In this document: positions 1 to 7,448 of the stretch, piece by piece
Layout: every line of letters starts with the position of its first letter
Position numbering within the stretch: position 1 is the first letter of the stretch
NCBI GenBank assembly: GCA_015231815.1
Contig: JADGAW010000028.1
Coordinates: 1 to 16,459 of the forward strand
Reading direction: 5' to 3'
From: Nitrospinota bacterium
Lineage (GTDB): Bacteria > Nitrospinota_A > JADGAW01
DNA: 16,459 nt
The notes under the pieces: generated by a model
Seen by the model: only the letters and a program-made list of their open reading frames with translations
Databases searched by the model: none
Told to the model about the DNA's origin: nothing
Position numbers and translations under genes: made by a program

Positions 1-895
1 ATTCTTCCTGAAACCCTGTTTCCATAAGCTTCGAGAGAATTCCAGCATAAACCATCCCGATGGAGACAGCTTCACCATGCCGGAACTCCTTATAGTTTGT
101 TATGCTCTCCACTGCATGTCCAAATGTATGCCCGAAATTCAGAAAAGACCTGATATCTTTTGTTTCACACTCATCCTCCGATACGATTTGTGCCTTTATT
201 TCACAGGAACTTTTTATAATTTCTTTGAGACAGGTTGGATTAAGTCTTTTTATATCATCTACTCTATTTCTTAAGATATTAATTAAATCACCATGTTTTG
301 AAATAAATGCATATTTAATAACTTCAGCCATACCCGCATTAAATTCAGCAGGAGAAAGGCTTATCAACATATCAACATCAATTAATACATGTTTGGGTTG
401 GTAAATCGCACCAACAAGATTTTTACCCTCAGGGAGGTTTATTCCTGTCTTTCCTCCAACACTACTATCTACCATTGCAAGAAGCGAGGTTGGAACCTGA
501 ACAAAAGGAACTCCCCGCATAAATGAAGCTGCGGCAAAACCCGTTATATCACCAACTATTCCACCTCCCAAAGCAACAAGAATGGATTTTCTGTCAAAAT
601 TATTTTTTAAGAGTTCTGAATATATTTTTTTAAGTGAGTTGAAATTTTTATGTTCTTCTCCCTCTGGAATATCAATCCGGGAACAACAAAGCCCAGACTT
701 TTCCAGAGAAGCTTTAACTTTAGCAAAATAAATTTCGCCAATTGCAGGGTTCGTTATTACCCCAACATTCCTACCTTCAGTGACATGAGAAATAATCTCA
801 CCTAATTCATTAATGTTTTGAGAACCAAGGTTTATCTCATAACTATTTTCTTTTAATTCAACGTTGATTATTTCTTTTTTTGTACAATTTTTCAT
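1..895 (-). CDS. aroB: 3-dehydroquinate synthase, N-terminal 298 codons (partial at window edge)
   Basis: Second step of the shikimate pathway: NAD- and metal-dependent cyclisation of DAHP to 3-dehydroquinate in the cytoplasm. The translated minus strand shows the NAD-binding GGGIVGD (residues 110-116), the QVPTSLLAMVDSSVGGKTGIN block (133-153), KNLVGA (158-163) and the three family metal ligands, Glu191 (AEVIKY), His256 (HTFGHA) and His273 (HGEAVSIGM). AroB proteins are about 360 residues, so roughly 60 C-terminal residues lie off the left edge. The ATG at 895 is the first start after an in-frame TAA upstream; no good Shine-Dalgarno precedes it. It is divergent from glnB with 218 bases between. 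Identification is very secure; only the start is slightly uncertain. Confidence 0.96.
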   Translation of the reverse strand, partial: MKNCTKKEIINVELKENSYEINLGSQNINELGEIISHVTEGRNVGVITNPAIGEIYFAKVKASLEKSGLCCSRIDIPEGEEHKNFNSLKKIYSELLKNNFDRKSILVALGGGIVGDITGFAAASFMRGVPFVQVPTSLLAMVDSSVGGKTGINLPEGKNLVGAIYQPKHVLIDVDMLISLSPAEFNAGMAEVIKYAFISKHGDLINILRNRVDDIKRLNPTCLKEIIKSSCEIKAQIVSEDECETKDIRSFLNFGHTFGHAVESITNYKEFRHGEAVSIGMVYAGILSKLMETGFQEE

Positions 896-1063
896 CAGTA
901 AATGATTAATTTAGTAGCCTTAGCTCTTCTATAGAAAAGGTAATTATTTCTCGAATTGCCTATATAATGCCAGATTTCAGAGAATAATTATACAACGAAA
1001 TTTTGGTATGAAATGAGTATTAAGAAGAAGTCTTTTTTGCAAGATTATTTATTTAATTAAAGA

Positions 1064-1069
1064 TATAAT
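1064..1069 (+). promoter_or_regulatory. candidate -10 box (TATAAT) for glnB-glnA
   Basis: A perfect TATAAT lies 45 bases before the glnB start and would put a transcription start near 1076. The only -35-like sequence, TTGCAA at 1037-1042, is 21 bases away, longer than the usual 16-18, so the promoter is tentative. No GG-N10-GC sigma-54 signature was found on the plus strand of this gap, although nitrogen-regulated glnB/glnA promoters often have one. Confidence 0.35.
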
Positions 1070-1113
1070 ACCAAATCTCACTTAACCTTTAATCTATTAG
1101 TAAGGAAACTGTT

Positions 1114-1452
1114 GTGAAGAAAATTGACGCTATTATTAAACCGTTTAAATTAGACGAAGTTAAGGAAAGCCTAAATGAAATTGGAGTACAAGGAATCACG
1201 GTAACAGAAATCAAGGGGTTTGGCAGACAAAAGGGGCATACAGAGCTCTACCGGGGTGCGGAATATGTTGTAGATTTCCTGCCAAAAATTAAGCTCGAAA
1301 TTGTTGTTGATGACGACCTTTGCGATAAAGTTGTTGAAGTAATTGTCAATTCAGCTCAAACAGGAAGAATCGGCGATGGAAAAATCTTCATTACCGAGCT
1401 TCTTGATGCAATCAGAATCAGAACTGGTGAAAGAGGCAAAGATGCTGTCTAA
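1114..1452 (+). CDS. glnB: nitrogen regulatory protein PII
   Basis: A trimeric cytoplasmic signal protein that reports glutamine, 2-oxoglutarate and ATP/ADP status and controls glutamine synthetase and its adenylyltransferase. The 112-residue length is exactly typical. The T-loop carries the uridylylation tyrosine, Tyr51 (GAEYVVDF), with Tyr46 nearby, and the nucleotide-binding B-loop TGRIGDGKIF is at residues 83-92. The start is GTG, supported by AAGGA at 1102-1106 with 7-base spacing. It lies 52 bases upstream of glnA, the classical glnB-glnA pairing, so co-transcription is likely. GlnB rather than GlnK is inferred from the glnA neighbour and absence of amtB. Conservation of Tyr51 implies, but does not prove, a GlnD-type uridylyltransferase elsewhere in the genome. 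Confidence 0.96.
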   Translation: MKKIDAIIKPFKLDEVKESLNEIGVQGITVTEIKGFGRQKGHTELYRGAEYVVDFLPKIKLEIVVDDDLCDKVVEVIVNSAQTGRIGDGKIFITELLDAIRIRTGERGKDAV

Positions 1453-1504
1453 AACCATCTCAATGTAATCAAGATTATTAATATTTTTTTGGAGGTTTAC
1501 TTTT

Positions 1505-2923
1505 ATGACACCACAGCAAGTTGTTCAAAAATTTAAAGATGATGCCGTTAAAATCGTTGATTTCAGATTTGTTGACCTCTTTGGTCAGTGGCAACACACC
1601 TCAAGGGTGGCAAGTCGGGTTGACGAAGATATTCTGAAAGAGGGAATTGGCTTTGATGGTTCTTCCATCAGAGGCTTCCAGAGTATTGAAGCAAGTGATA
1701 TGCTTTTAATGCCTGATTGTTCATCCTACTTTATCGACCCTTTCTTCGAGCATAAAACAGCGGTTATTATCTGCGACATCATGGATCCGATTACTCATGA
1801 AATGTACGCAAAAGATCCAAGACATATTGCTCAAAAAGCAACAAAATATCTTAGCCAAACTGGTATTGCTGACACAGCTTATTTTGGTCCTGAAGCTGAA
1901 TTCTTCCTTTTTGATGATGTAAGATTTGATACAACAGCAAACCAAAGTTACTATGCAATTGATTCCCGAGAAGGTGCTTGGAATACAGGTCTGGATGAAG
2001 TGGAAGGCAACCTTGCCTATAAAACAAAACATAAGGGAGGCTACTTCCCCTGTCCTCCTGCTGATACCTTTCAGGATATTCGTTCTGAAATGGTACTTGA
2101 AATGGAAAAAGCAGGGATTGAGGTTGAAATTCACCACCACGAAGTTGCTACAGCGGGTCAGGCTGAAATTGATATTAAATACAATACCCTTCTGGCTTCT
2201 GCTGACAGTATCATCAAGTATAAATATATTGTAAAGAACACTGCAAGAAAGCATGGTTTTACTGCTACCTTTATGCCCAAACCTCTTTTTGGTGATAATG
2301 GAAACGGTATGCACACCCACCAATCAATATGGAAAAACGGCAAAAACGTTTTTTATGCTCCAGGTAATTATGCTGACTTAAGTGATAATGCCCGATATTA
2401 TATTGGTGGACTTTTAAAGCATGCAGCAGCTATTCTTGCTTTTGCAGCTCCTTCAAGTAACTCATACAAAAGACTTGTTCCTGGTTTTGAAGCTCCGGTT
2501 AACCTTCTTTACTCTTCAAGAAACAGATCAGCATGTATTAGAATCCCAACCTACTCACCTTCTGAAGGTGCAAAAAGACTGGAATTCAGATGTCCTGACC
2601 CATCAGCAAACCCATATCTTGCATTCTCGGCAATGCTTATGGCTGGTCTTGACGGTATTGAGAATAAAATTGAGCCACCACCACCACTGGATAAAGACCT
2701 TTACGATCTTGAGCCTGAAGTTAAAGCAAATATTGCTCAAACCCCGGCAAGTATTGCAGAAGCGTTAAACGCTCTTGAAGAAGATCACGAGTTTCTTTTA
2801 AAAGGCGATGTCTTTACTCAAGACGTTATTGATACATGGCTTGATATGAAAAGAGAAGAAGAAGTGGATGAACTTAGTTTACGACCACATCCTTATGAGT
2901 TCTACCTTACTTTCGACTGCTAA
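1505..2923 (+). CDS. glnA: glutamine synthetase type I (GSI-beta)
   Basis: Catalyses ATP-dependent condensation of glutamate and ammonium to glutamine as a dodecamer in the cytoplasm. It is 472 residues, as expected for the bacterial GSI-beta class. Visible landmarks are FDGSSIRGF (50-58), the metal-binding FGPEAEFFLFD (127-137), the ATP/glutamate-site block from KPLFGDNGNGMHTHQS (259-274), NRSACIRIP (340-348) and RLEFRCPDPSANPY (358-371). Tyr400 in KDLYDLEPE is the adenylylation tyrosine (Tyr397 in E. coli), which agrees with PII-dependent covalent control by the upstream glnB. A strong GGAGGT at 1491-1496 sits 8 bases before the ATG. A perfect hairpin terminator follows directly, so glnBA is a closed unit. 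Confidence 0.98.
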   Translation: MTPQQVVQKFKDDAVKIVDFRFVDLFGQWQHTSRVASRVDEDILKEGIGFDGSSIRGFQSIEASDMLLMPDCSSYFIDPFFEHKTAVIICDIMDPITHEMYAKDPRHIAQKATKYLSQTGIADTAYFGPEAEFFLFDDVRFDTTANQSYYAIDSREGAWNTGLDEVEGNLAYKTKHKGGYFPCPPADTFQDIRSEMVLEMEKAGIEVEIHHHEVATAGQAEIDIKYNTLLASADSIIKYKYIVKNTARKHGFTATFMPKPLFGDNGNGMHTHQSIWKNGKNVFYAPGNYADLSDNARYYIGGLLKHAAAILAFAAPSSNSYKRLVPGFEAPVNLLYSSRNRSACIRIPTYSPSEGAKRLEFRCPDPSANPYLAFSAMLMAGLDGIENKIEPPPPLDKDLYDLEPEVKANIAQTPASIAEALNALEEDHEFLLKGDVFTQDVIDTWLDMKREEEVDELSLRPHPYEFYLTFDC

Positions 2924-2940
2924 GAATTAGTTTCCCCGAA

Positions 2941-2977
2941 AAAGCCGAGCTTGTTTATCAAGCTCGGCTTTTTTTTT
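2941..2977 (+). terminator. intrinsic terminator of glnBA
   Basis: A perfect 13-bp inverted repeat (AAAGCCGAGCTTG, 2941-2953, and its complement 2959-2971) with a 5-base TTTAT loop is followed by an uninterrupted T run to 2977. It begins 17 bases after the glnA stop codon. This is the clearest intrinsic terminator in the window. Confidence 0.95.
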
Positions 2978-3112
2978 GTGTTAACAAGTCTTTCTTTTAT
3001 AATCATCACTCTACTTCAACTAAATCCTGTAATTATTTATCAGGCACCCCTTGATATCATCATGACAGAGGACAATGAAGTACTGGAATATCTAAAATTG
3101 CATAAAACATAG
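2978..3112 (+). other. 44-codon open frame of uncertain status before the kinase
   Basis: A frame opening with GTG directly after the terminator T run stays open to a TAG at 3110-3112, only 10 bases before the kinase GTG. Its last 21 codons (ending LEYLKLHKT) look like ordinary protein-coding sequence. The first half is hydrophobic and there is no Shine-Dalgarno. It could be the eroded 3' end of a lost gene that once preceded the kinase, a small leader peptide, or chance. I do not recognise a family. Confidence 0.22.
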
Positions 3113-3122
3113 AGGAATAAAG

Positions 3123-4319
3123 GTGGATGAAAAGAAACAGGTAATCCTCATTATTGATGATTCAGAAATCAACAGAGCTTTGCTGAATCATTTACTTATG
3201 GGGGAGTACAGCATCCTCCTCGCAAATGATGGGTATCAGGGTGTTGAAATGGCATTGAAACATTTGCCAGACTTGATTCTGCTTGATATCCTTATGCCTA
3301 ATATCGATGGATATGAGACCATTAAAATTATAAAGAATAATGAGTTAATAAGTAAAATACCCGTAGTGTTCATCTCGGGACTTGATTCGGTTGAAGATGA
3401 AAGAATAGGACTTGATTTGGGGGCAACCGACTATATTTCCAGACCATTTGCACCACCCATTGTTATAGCTCGCATACGCAATATTCTGATTTCTGTAAAA
3501 CAACGTGATTTGGTTGAGAAACAAACGAAAGAACTTAAGGAGGCTTACGAGAGCTTGAAACACAGTCAGAACCAGCTCATTGAGGCAGAAAAATTTATCT
3601 ATTTGGGGGAGTTGGTTGCCGGTGTTGCCCATGAACTTAATACACCAATAGGAATTGGGGTTACCACCGCTTCTCATTTGAGGGATGTAACAAATAAAAT
3701 AAGCGATGCTTTTAGCAATAATACTCTGAAAAAATCAAAATTTGACCATTATGTTAAAAGCATTAATGATTCTTCAAACTTAATACTCAGTAGTTTACAG
3801 CGCTCATCGGAACTTATTAAAAGTTTTAAGCTGGTGGCGGCTGATCAAGGACTTAGTGAGAAAAAGTCCTTTAACCTCAATGACTATTTAAATTCCATTC
3901 TTACGGTTCTTAACCCAGAAATTAAGAAGTCAGGACATATTGTCAATGTCAAATGCCCTGAACAACTATGCATAACGAATTATCCCGGAGCTTTTTCCAG
4001 CATAATCGCCAACTTTTTTATGAACTCTCAAAAGCATGCCTACAAGGATAGAACCAAAGGTGAGATGAACATTATTGTTTCAGAGGAGGATCAGGATGTT
4101 GTTCTTATATTCAAGGACAATGGTCAGGGGATAACCTCTGCTTTGGAAAAAAAGATATTCGAACCTTTCTTTACGACAAAACGAAATGAGGGGAGGGCTG
4201 GACTTGGGTTGCACATTGTTTACAATACGGTTGTTAATATCCTTAAAGGAAATATCAGATGTGAAGGTAATCCTGGGAAAGGTGCTCAGTTCATAATTCG
4301 TTTCCCAAACAAAATTTAA
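3123..4319 (+). CDS. soluble response-regulator/histidine-kinase hybrid (REC-HisKA-HATPase)
   Basis: The 398-residue signalling protein has no transmembrane segment, so it is cytoplasmic. An N-terminal receiver domain (about 6-125) has the acidic pair Asp12/Asp13, phosphoacceptor Asp55 (LLDILMPNIDGYE) and Ser85. The normally invariant lysine is replaced by Arg107 (YISRPFAPP). A coiled-coil linker (about 127-158) leads to a dimerisation/phosphotransfer helix with His170 (GVAHELNTPIGIG), then an ATPase domain with the N box (FFMNSQKHAY, Asn301), G1 (DNGQGI), F (EPFFTT) and G2 (GLGLHIV). Domain order suggests the kinase is controlled by phosphorylation of its own receiver by another kinase. Start GTG is supported by AGAGGA at 3111-3116, 6 bases before it. 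Partner and target are unknown; no response regulator or flagellar link is visible beside it. Confidence 0.9.
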   Translation: MDEKKQVILIIDDSEINRALLNHLLMGEYSILLANDGYQGVEMALKHLPDLILLDILMPNIDGYETIKIIKNNELISKIPVVFISGLDSVEDERIGLDLGATDYISRPFAPPIVIARIRNILISVKQRDLVEKQTKELKEAYESLKHSQNQLIEAEKFIYLGELVAGVAHELNTPIGIGVTTASHLRDVTNKISDAFSNNTLKKSKFDHYVKSINDSSNLILSSLQRSSELIKSFKLVAADQGLSEKKSFNLNDYLNSILTVLNPEIKKSGHIVNVKCPEQLCITNYPGAFSSIIANFFMNSQKHAYKDRTKGEMNIIVSEEDQDVVLIFKDNGQGITSALEKKIFEPFFTTKRNEGRAGLGLHIVYNTVVNILKGNIRCEGNPGKGAQFIIRFPNKI

Positions 4320-4393
4320 TTAAGATGGTTTAGCCACTCATCTCTTAATGGTCTCTCATCTTTCTTATGCTAAGAACTCATTACTAAAAGAAT

Positions 4394-5368
4394 TTAATAA
4401 CTCACCTTAGCGTACTTAATTGCTTCGACAAGGCTTTTGTGGGAGGCTATTCCTTTTCCGGCTATGTTAAAGGCAGTTCCGTGTCCTACTGATGTTCTGA
4501 GAAAGGGAAGTCCAATAGTAACGTTAATTGCCTTGTCAAAACCAAGAAGTTTTACCGGGATAAGCCCTTGGTCATGATACATCGCAAGAACGACATCAAA
4601 CTCTCCCATAATTGCCGAAGTAAAAATTGTGTCTCCGGGAAAAGGACCTTGAACATCAAATCCTCTTTGTTGCATCTTTCTAATAGCTGGAATAATTGAG
4701 GTTATTTCCTGATTACCAAACTTCCCCTCTTCACCAGCATGTGGATTCAATCCACAAACCCCAACCTTAGTTCTTTCAGGAAAGGAGCGGTAAATAATTT
4801 CCAGTTTTTCAAGAATGAACTCTTGGGTAATAAGCGAAGGAACATTCTCAATTGCCTCATGAATTGTAGCAAGAACAACATTCAAATTTCCAGAGGACAT
4901 CATCATGGCAAACCTTTTTTCTCCCGCAAGCTTTGCAATATATTCTGTATGTCCGGGAAAATCAAACCCCGCCGACTGAAAAGAAACTTTATGAATTGGA
5001 GCTGTAACAATGGCAGAGAATTGTTTCTCCAACGTTTTTTCAACAGCATAGGTAATACAGTCCCCTGAAGCCAAGCCAGAATTTTTTCCTGTTTCTCCTA
5101 TGGGAAAAACATCTTCTTGAAATTCAGTTGGATTAATTATCTGTAACGCCCCGTTATCTAAATACTCCTCAGGCTTTGTAATTTCTGTGATTTCAATATC
5201 TATTCCGAGAAGGTCTTTATATTTCTGGAACACTGCGGGAACTCCAATAACAACACAGCCCTTGCAATGCTCCGCACTAAAGGCGAAAGCCTTGAGTATG
5301 ATTTCCGACCCAACCCCTGACGGGTCACCCATCGTAATTGCTACTATTTTTTCGTCATTTTTGGTCAT
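4394..5368 (-). CDS. pdxA: 4-hydroxythreonine-4-phosphate dehydrogenase
   Basis: NAD-dependent oxidation of 4-(phosphooxy)-L-threonine in the DXP-dependent pyridoxal-5'-phosphate pathway; cytoplasmic homodimer. With the ATG at 5368 it has 324 residues (family about 330). MGDPSGVG (13-20), TAPIHK (122-127), FPGHTEYI (137-144) and the three metal-binding histidines are present: His170 (ATIHEAI), His210 (LNPHAGE) and His265 (YHDQGLIPVK). The frame extends upstream to a GTG at 5398, adding ten basic residues. I prefer the ATG because GDP then sits at the usual depth from the N terminus. Neither start has a convincing Shine-Dalgarno. It converges on the kinase gene and diverges from the small antitoxin-like gene. 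PLP made by this pathway is the cofactor of the nearby alanine racemase, though no common regulation is visible. Confidence 0.95.
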   Translation of the reverse strand: MTKNDEKIVAITMGDPSGVGSEIILKAFAFSAEHCKGCVVIGVPAVFQKYKDLLGIDIEITEITKPEEYLDNGALQIINPTEFQEDVFPIGETGKNSGLASGDCITYAVEKTLEKQFSAIVTAPIHKVSFQSAGFDFPGHTEYIAKLAGEKRFAMMMSSGNLNVVLATIHEAIENVPSLITQEFILEKLEIIYRSFPERTKVGVCGLNPHAGEEGKFGNQEITSIIPAIRKMQQRGFDVQGPFPGDTIFTSAIMGEFDVVLAMYHDQGLIPVKLLGFDKAINVTIGLPFLRTSVGHGTAFNIAGKGIASHKSLVEAIKYAKVSY

Positions 5369-5584
5369 AACTCTTTTAAATAACCTCTTAGAAGTCACTA
5401 CAATTTCAGTTTATTTACTTGCGTATTTTACCTAAAATGTTTATAAGAATTAGAATTAAGGTTTAATTAATCAGATAGAATTTTACCTTTGAGTGAACCC
5501 AAAATAATGATTCTTGCTTAATTATGATAAAAGATTGCTGCCACATTAAAACCCTCCTTTTATAGAATGAATACAACATTGAGA

Positions 5585-5590
5585 TATAAT
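5585..5590 (+). promoter_or_regulatory. candidate -10 box (TATAAT) of the toxin-antitoxin remnant
   Basis: A perfect TATAAT lies 34 bases before the antitoxin-like ATG and would start transcription near 5597. No good -35 hexamer is visible at 16-18 bases. No clear operator palindrome was seen, although type II antitoxins usually bind one in their own promoter. Confidence 0.33.
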
Positions 5591-5624
5591 TATTAAATCC
5601 TTAAAAAAGAGTTAGGAGAATCAA

Positions 5625-5834
5625 ATGCAAACAAAAGTTTTTGAGCATGTTAAGAGTAAAGTTCCCATAGAAGTTACAGATCTTCTCCAAAAAAATTCCA
5701 GCCAAGCATTTACAATTACCGTAGAGCCTGAAAAAAGGGAGGTTGAAGATCAAGAGTTAGTTGATGCTATTGAATATAGCAAAAAAGTTGGAGGGGAGAT
5801 GTTAACAGCCAAAGAGTTTCTGGAGAAAATATAA
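5625..5834 (+). CDS. small antitoxin-like protein (putative type II antitoxin)
   Basis: A 69-residue acidic protein beginning MQTKVFEHVKSKVP and ending EMLTAKEFLEKI. A good TAGGAG at 5613-5618 sits 6 bases before the ATG, so it is likely translated. I cannot assign a family with certainty. The antitoxin call rests on its size, on a C-terminal helix with the 'TAKEFLEKI' pattern common in RelB/Phd-type antitoxins, and above all on the RelE/ParE-like frame 17 bases downstream. In such pairs the antitoxin binds the toxin through its C-terminal region and represses the promoter through its N-terminal region. If the toxin is truly dead, this may be an orphan antitoxin still expressed. It could instead be an unrelated small protein. 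Confidence 0.62.
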   Translation: MQTKVFEHVKSKVPIEVTDLLQKNSSQAFTITVEPEKREVEDQELVDAIEYSKKVGGEMLTAKEFLEKI

Positions 5835-5851
5835 TCGTAACTTTATAAACA

Positions 5852-6129
5852 ATGTGGGGGGTTTCAATAAGTAATACTTTCAGAAAAAGCTTTTCAAGAA
5901 TGAATAAAGAAGCACAAAAAGTTGTTCTGCTTTTTATTGAAAAACATCAAAATGGAATTAGAAATCCTTTCGACTTAAAAGACTTTAAGAAAATAAAAAA
6001 AGAAAAAACAGTTATCGACTTCGTTTAGGAAACTATAGAATTGGCGTCGAATTAGATAAAAAATCAAAAGAGATAATTTTTCACTATGTTGGTAAACGAG
6101 GGGACTTTTATAAAAATTTCCCTAAATAA
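5852..6129 (+). pseudogene. RelE/ParE-like toxin, frameshifted
   Basis: Frame 1 starts at ATG 5852 (MWGVSISNTFRKSF...) and runs 58 codons to TAG 6026-6028. From about 6003 the homology passes to the -1 frame, which reads SYRLRLGNYRIGVELD and then HYVGKRGDFYKNFPK to TAA 6127-6129. The two halves give about 91 residues, the normal size of a RelE/ParE ribonuclease-fold toxin, and the 'YRLRxGxYRIG' strand pair is the hallmark of that superfamily. The break falls in an A7-G-A6 tract (5995-6008), where a single-base indel would restore one frame. It may be a real inactivating mutation, a homopolymer sequencing or assembly error, or, less likely, translational slippage. It directly follows the antitoxin-like gene and converges on alr. 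Confidence 0.75.
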
Positions 6130-6164
6130 CGTTGAAGTAATTTGAGTAAACTGCAAGTTCACCC

Positions 6165-7352
6165 CTAACCTTTTCCATAAAGGTACTTTCTCTCAACCCG
6201 GCTGTTAATTCCGGTGAGAAGCTCGTAGGGAATAATTCCCATTTCCTTCGCTGTTTCGTCAACGGAAGGCGCACCCTTTTGATTTCCTCCAAAAAGAATG
6301 ACCTCATCTCCGACCTTTACGCTTTCATCTACCTTGATGGTAAGGCTGTCCATTGAAACAGTTCCAAAAAGATGAAAAGGTTTTTTGTTAATCAAAACAT
6401 AGTTATTTTTCGTGGCGTTACGGTGATAGCCATCTCCATATCCAATGGGAATGAGGGCAATGATAGCGTCTTCTTCTAACATCGACCACTCCCCATAACC
6501 AACGTACTCCCCTTTTTTCAGGCTCCTGACCTGAATAACCCTCGATTTCAATTCAACCACTGGTTTCAACATTTCTTTATATTTTTCTACCATCCACTCT
6601 GAAGGATAGCTTCCATAGAGCATAATTCCAGGCCGAGAAGTACCGGAGATAAACTGTGGATAGTGCATTAACGCAGCAGAATTTCCCATATGGTGATGTA
6701 CGTTATCTCCAAATTGGGTTAAAACTTCCTGAAAAAGGTCAAACTGTTTTTGAGTATAGGAAGGGTCGGAATTAAAAGCGTTATGGTAATGGGTAAAAAG
6801 AGATTCAACCTTAATATTCTCAGCTTTCTTTACTGACTGGAAAAAATCGTTAATGTCCCTTACATCAACGCCAAACCTGTTCATTCCCGAATTAATTTTC
6901 AGATGAACCTTTACTTGCTTCTTTACCCCCATTGCAATTTTATCTATTTGTTCAAGATGCTCCTTTAAATAGGCTGTCAGAATAAAGTCGTTTTTGATTG
7001 CTGTTTCCAACTCTTCTTCAGGCAAAGCATTCATTATGAGAATATTCGGGGCAACATCCTTTATTTCCATAGCTTCGTTAAGCCTGACAACAGCTACTTT
7101 TTCAATTCCGCTCCGTTTACAGACCAAACTTAACTCTTGAGCACCAACACCATATGCATTACACTTTAAAACCGGAATAATTTCATCTGAAAAGCCCTTC
7201 GACGTTAATTGTTTAATTTTCTCTGAAGGAGAAAGCTCTTGTTCCATCTGCTCCAATACAGCTTCCTTTTTTTTTACTCTTAAGGAAAGTTTAAAGGCAA
7301 GCAAGAGGTTTTGTTGAAAGGCTTCGAGATTAACAATGAGGGAGTTGTACAC
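6165..7352 (-). CDS. alr: alanine racemase with enlarged N-terminal region
   Basis: PLP-dependent interconversion of L- and D-alanine, supplying D-Ala for peptidoglycan; cytoplasmic. The cofactor lysine is Lys63 (PVLKCNAYGVG), the second catalytic residue Tyr286 (VGYGEW). Other landmarks are Arg159 (GMNRFGV), HMGNSAA (221-227), SRPGIMLYG (239-247), IGYGDGY (303-309) and VSMD (332-335). At 395 residues it is slightly long. The excess lies between the first helix (NLEAFQQN) and the PLP lysine, where about 25 extra Lys/Glu-rich residues push the lysine from its usual position near 35-39 to 63. The start is GTG 7352 with only a weak purine stretch before it. It converges on the broken toxin, with stop codons 35 bases apart. 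Confidence 0.93.
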   Translation of the reverse strand: MYNSLIVNLEAFQQNLLLAFKLSLRVKKKEAVLEQMEQELSPSEKIKQLTSKGFSDEIIPVLKCNAYGVGAQELSLVCKRSGIEKVAVVRLNEAMEIKDVAPNILIMNALPEEELETAIKNDFILTAYLKEHLEQIDKIAMGVKKQVKVHLKINSGMNRFGVDVRDINDFFQSVKKAENIKVESLFTHYHNAFNSDPSYTQKQFDLFQEVLTQFGDNVHHHMGNSAALMHYPQFISGTSRPGIMLYGSYPSEWMVEKYKEMLKPVVELKSRVIQVRSLKKGEYVGYGEWSMLEEDAIIALIPIGYGDGYHRNATKNNYVLINKKPFHLFGTVSMDSLTIKVDESVKVGDEVILFGGNQKGAPSVDETAKEMGIIPYELLTGINSRVERKYLYGKG

Positions 7353-7448
7353 GTCTTTTCGGTTAATTAAATCTTATGCAACAAGTAAAGGCATGATTAT
7401 ACAATGAAGTGGCAGGGTATTTTCTTGCCCTGATTCACAAAATATATT

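Noticed and set aside
954..972. Sigma-54-like sequence on the minus strand (TGGCAT, five bases, AGGCA) upstream of aroB
   Set aside because: The GG-N10-GC spacing is present but the -12 element lacks the TTGC core, and aroB is not an expected RpoN target; probably chance in AT-rich sequence.
1721..2323. 200-codon open frame on the minus strand
   Set aside because: Entirely antisense to the conserved glnA coding sequence, with no domain sense; an out-of-frame shadow.
4320..4393. Bidirectional terminator between the kinase gene and pdxA
   Set aside because: TTAAGATG and CATCTCTTAA can pair only with a bulge, the stem is AT-rich and there is no clean T run; too weak to annotate.
5369..5398. 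GTG 5398 as the pdxA start
   Set aside because: It would add ten basic residues before the usual N terminus and has no ribosome site; ATG 5368 fits the family better, though this is not certain.
6002..6009. Programmed -1 frameshift heptamer in the toxin gene
   Set aside because: In the reading phase the site is A-AAA-ACA rather than A-AAA-AAC/G, and no downstream stimulatory hairpin is obvious; kept only as a minor alternative to an indel.
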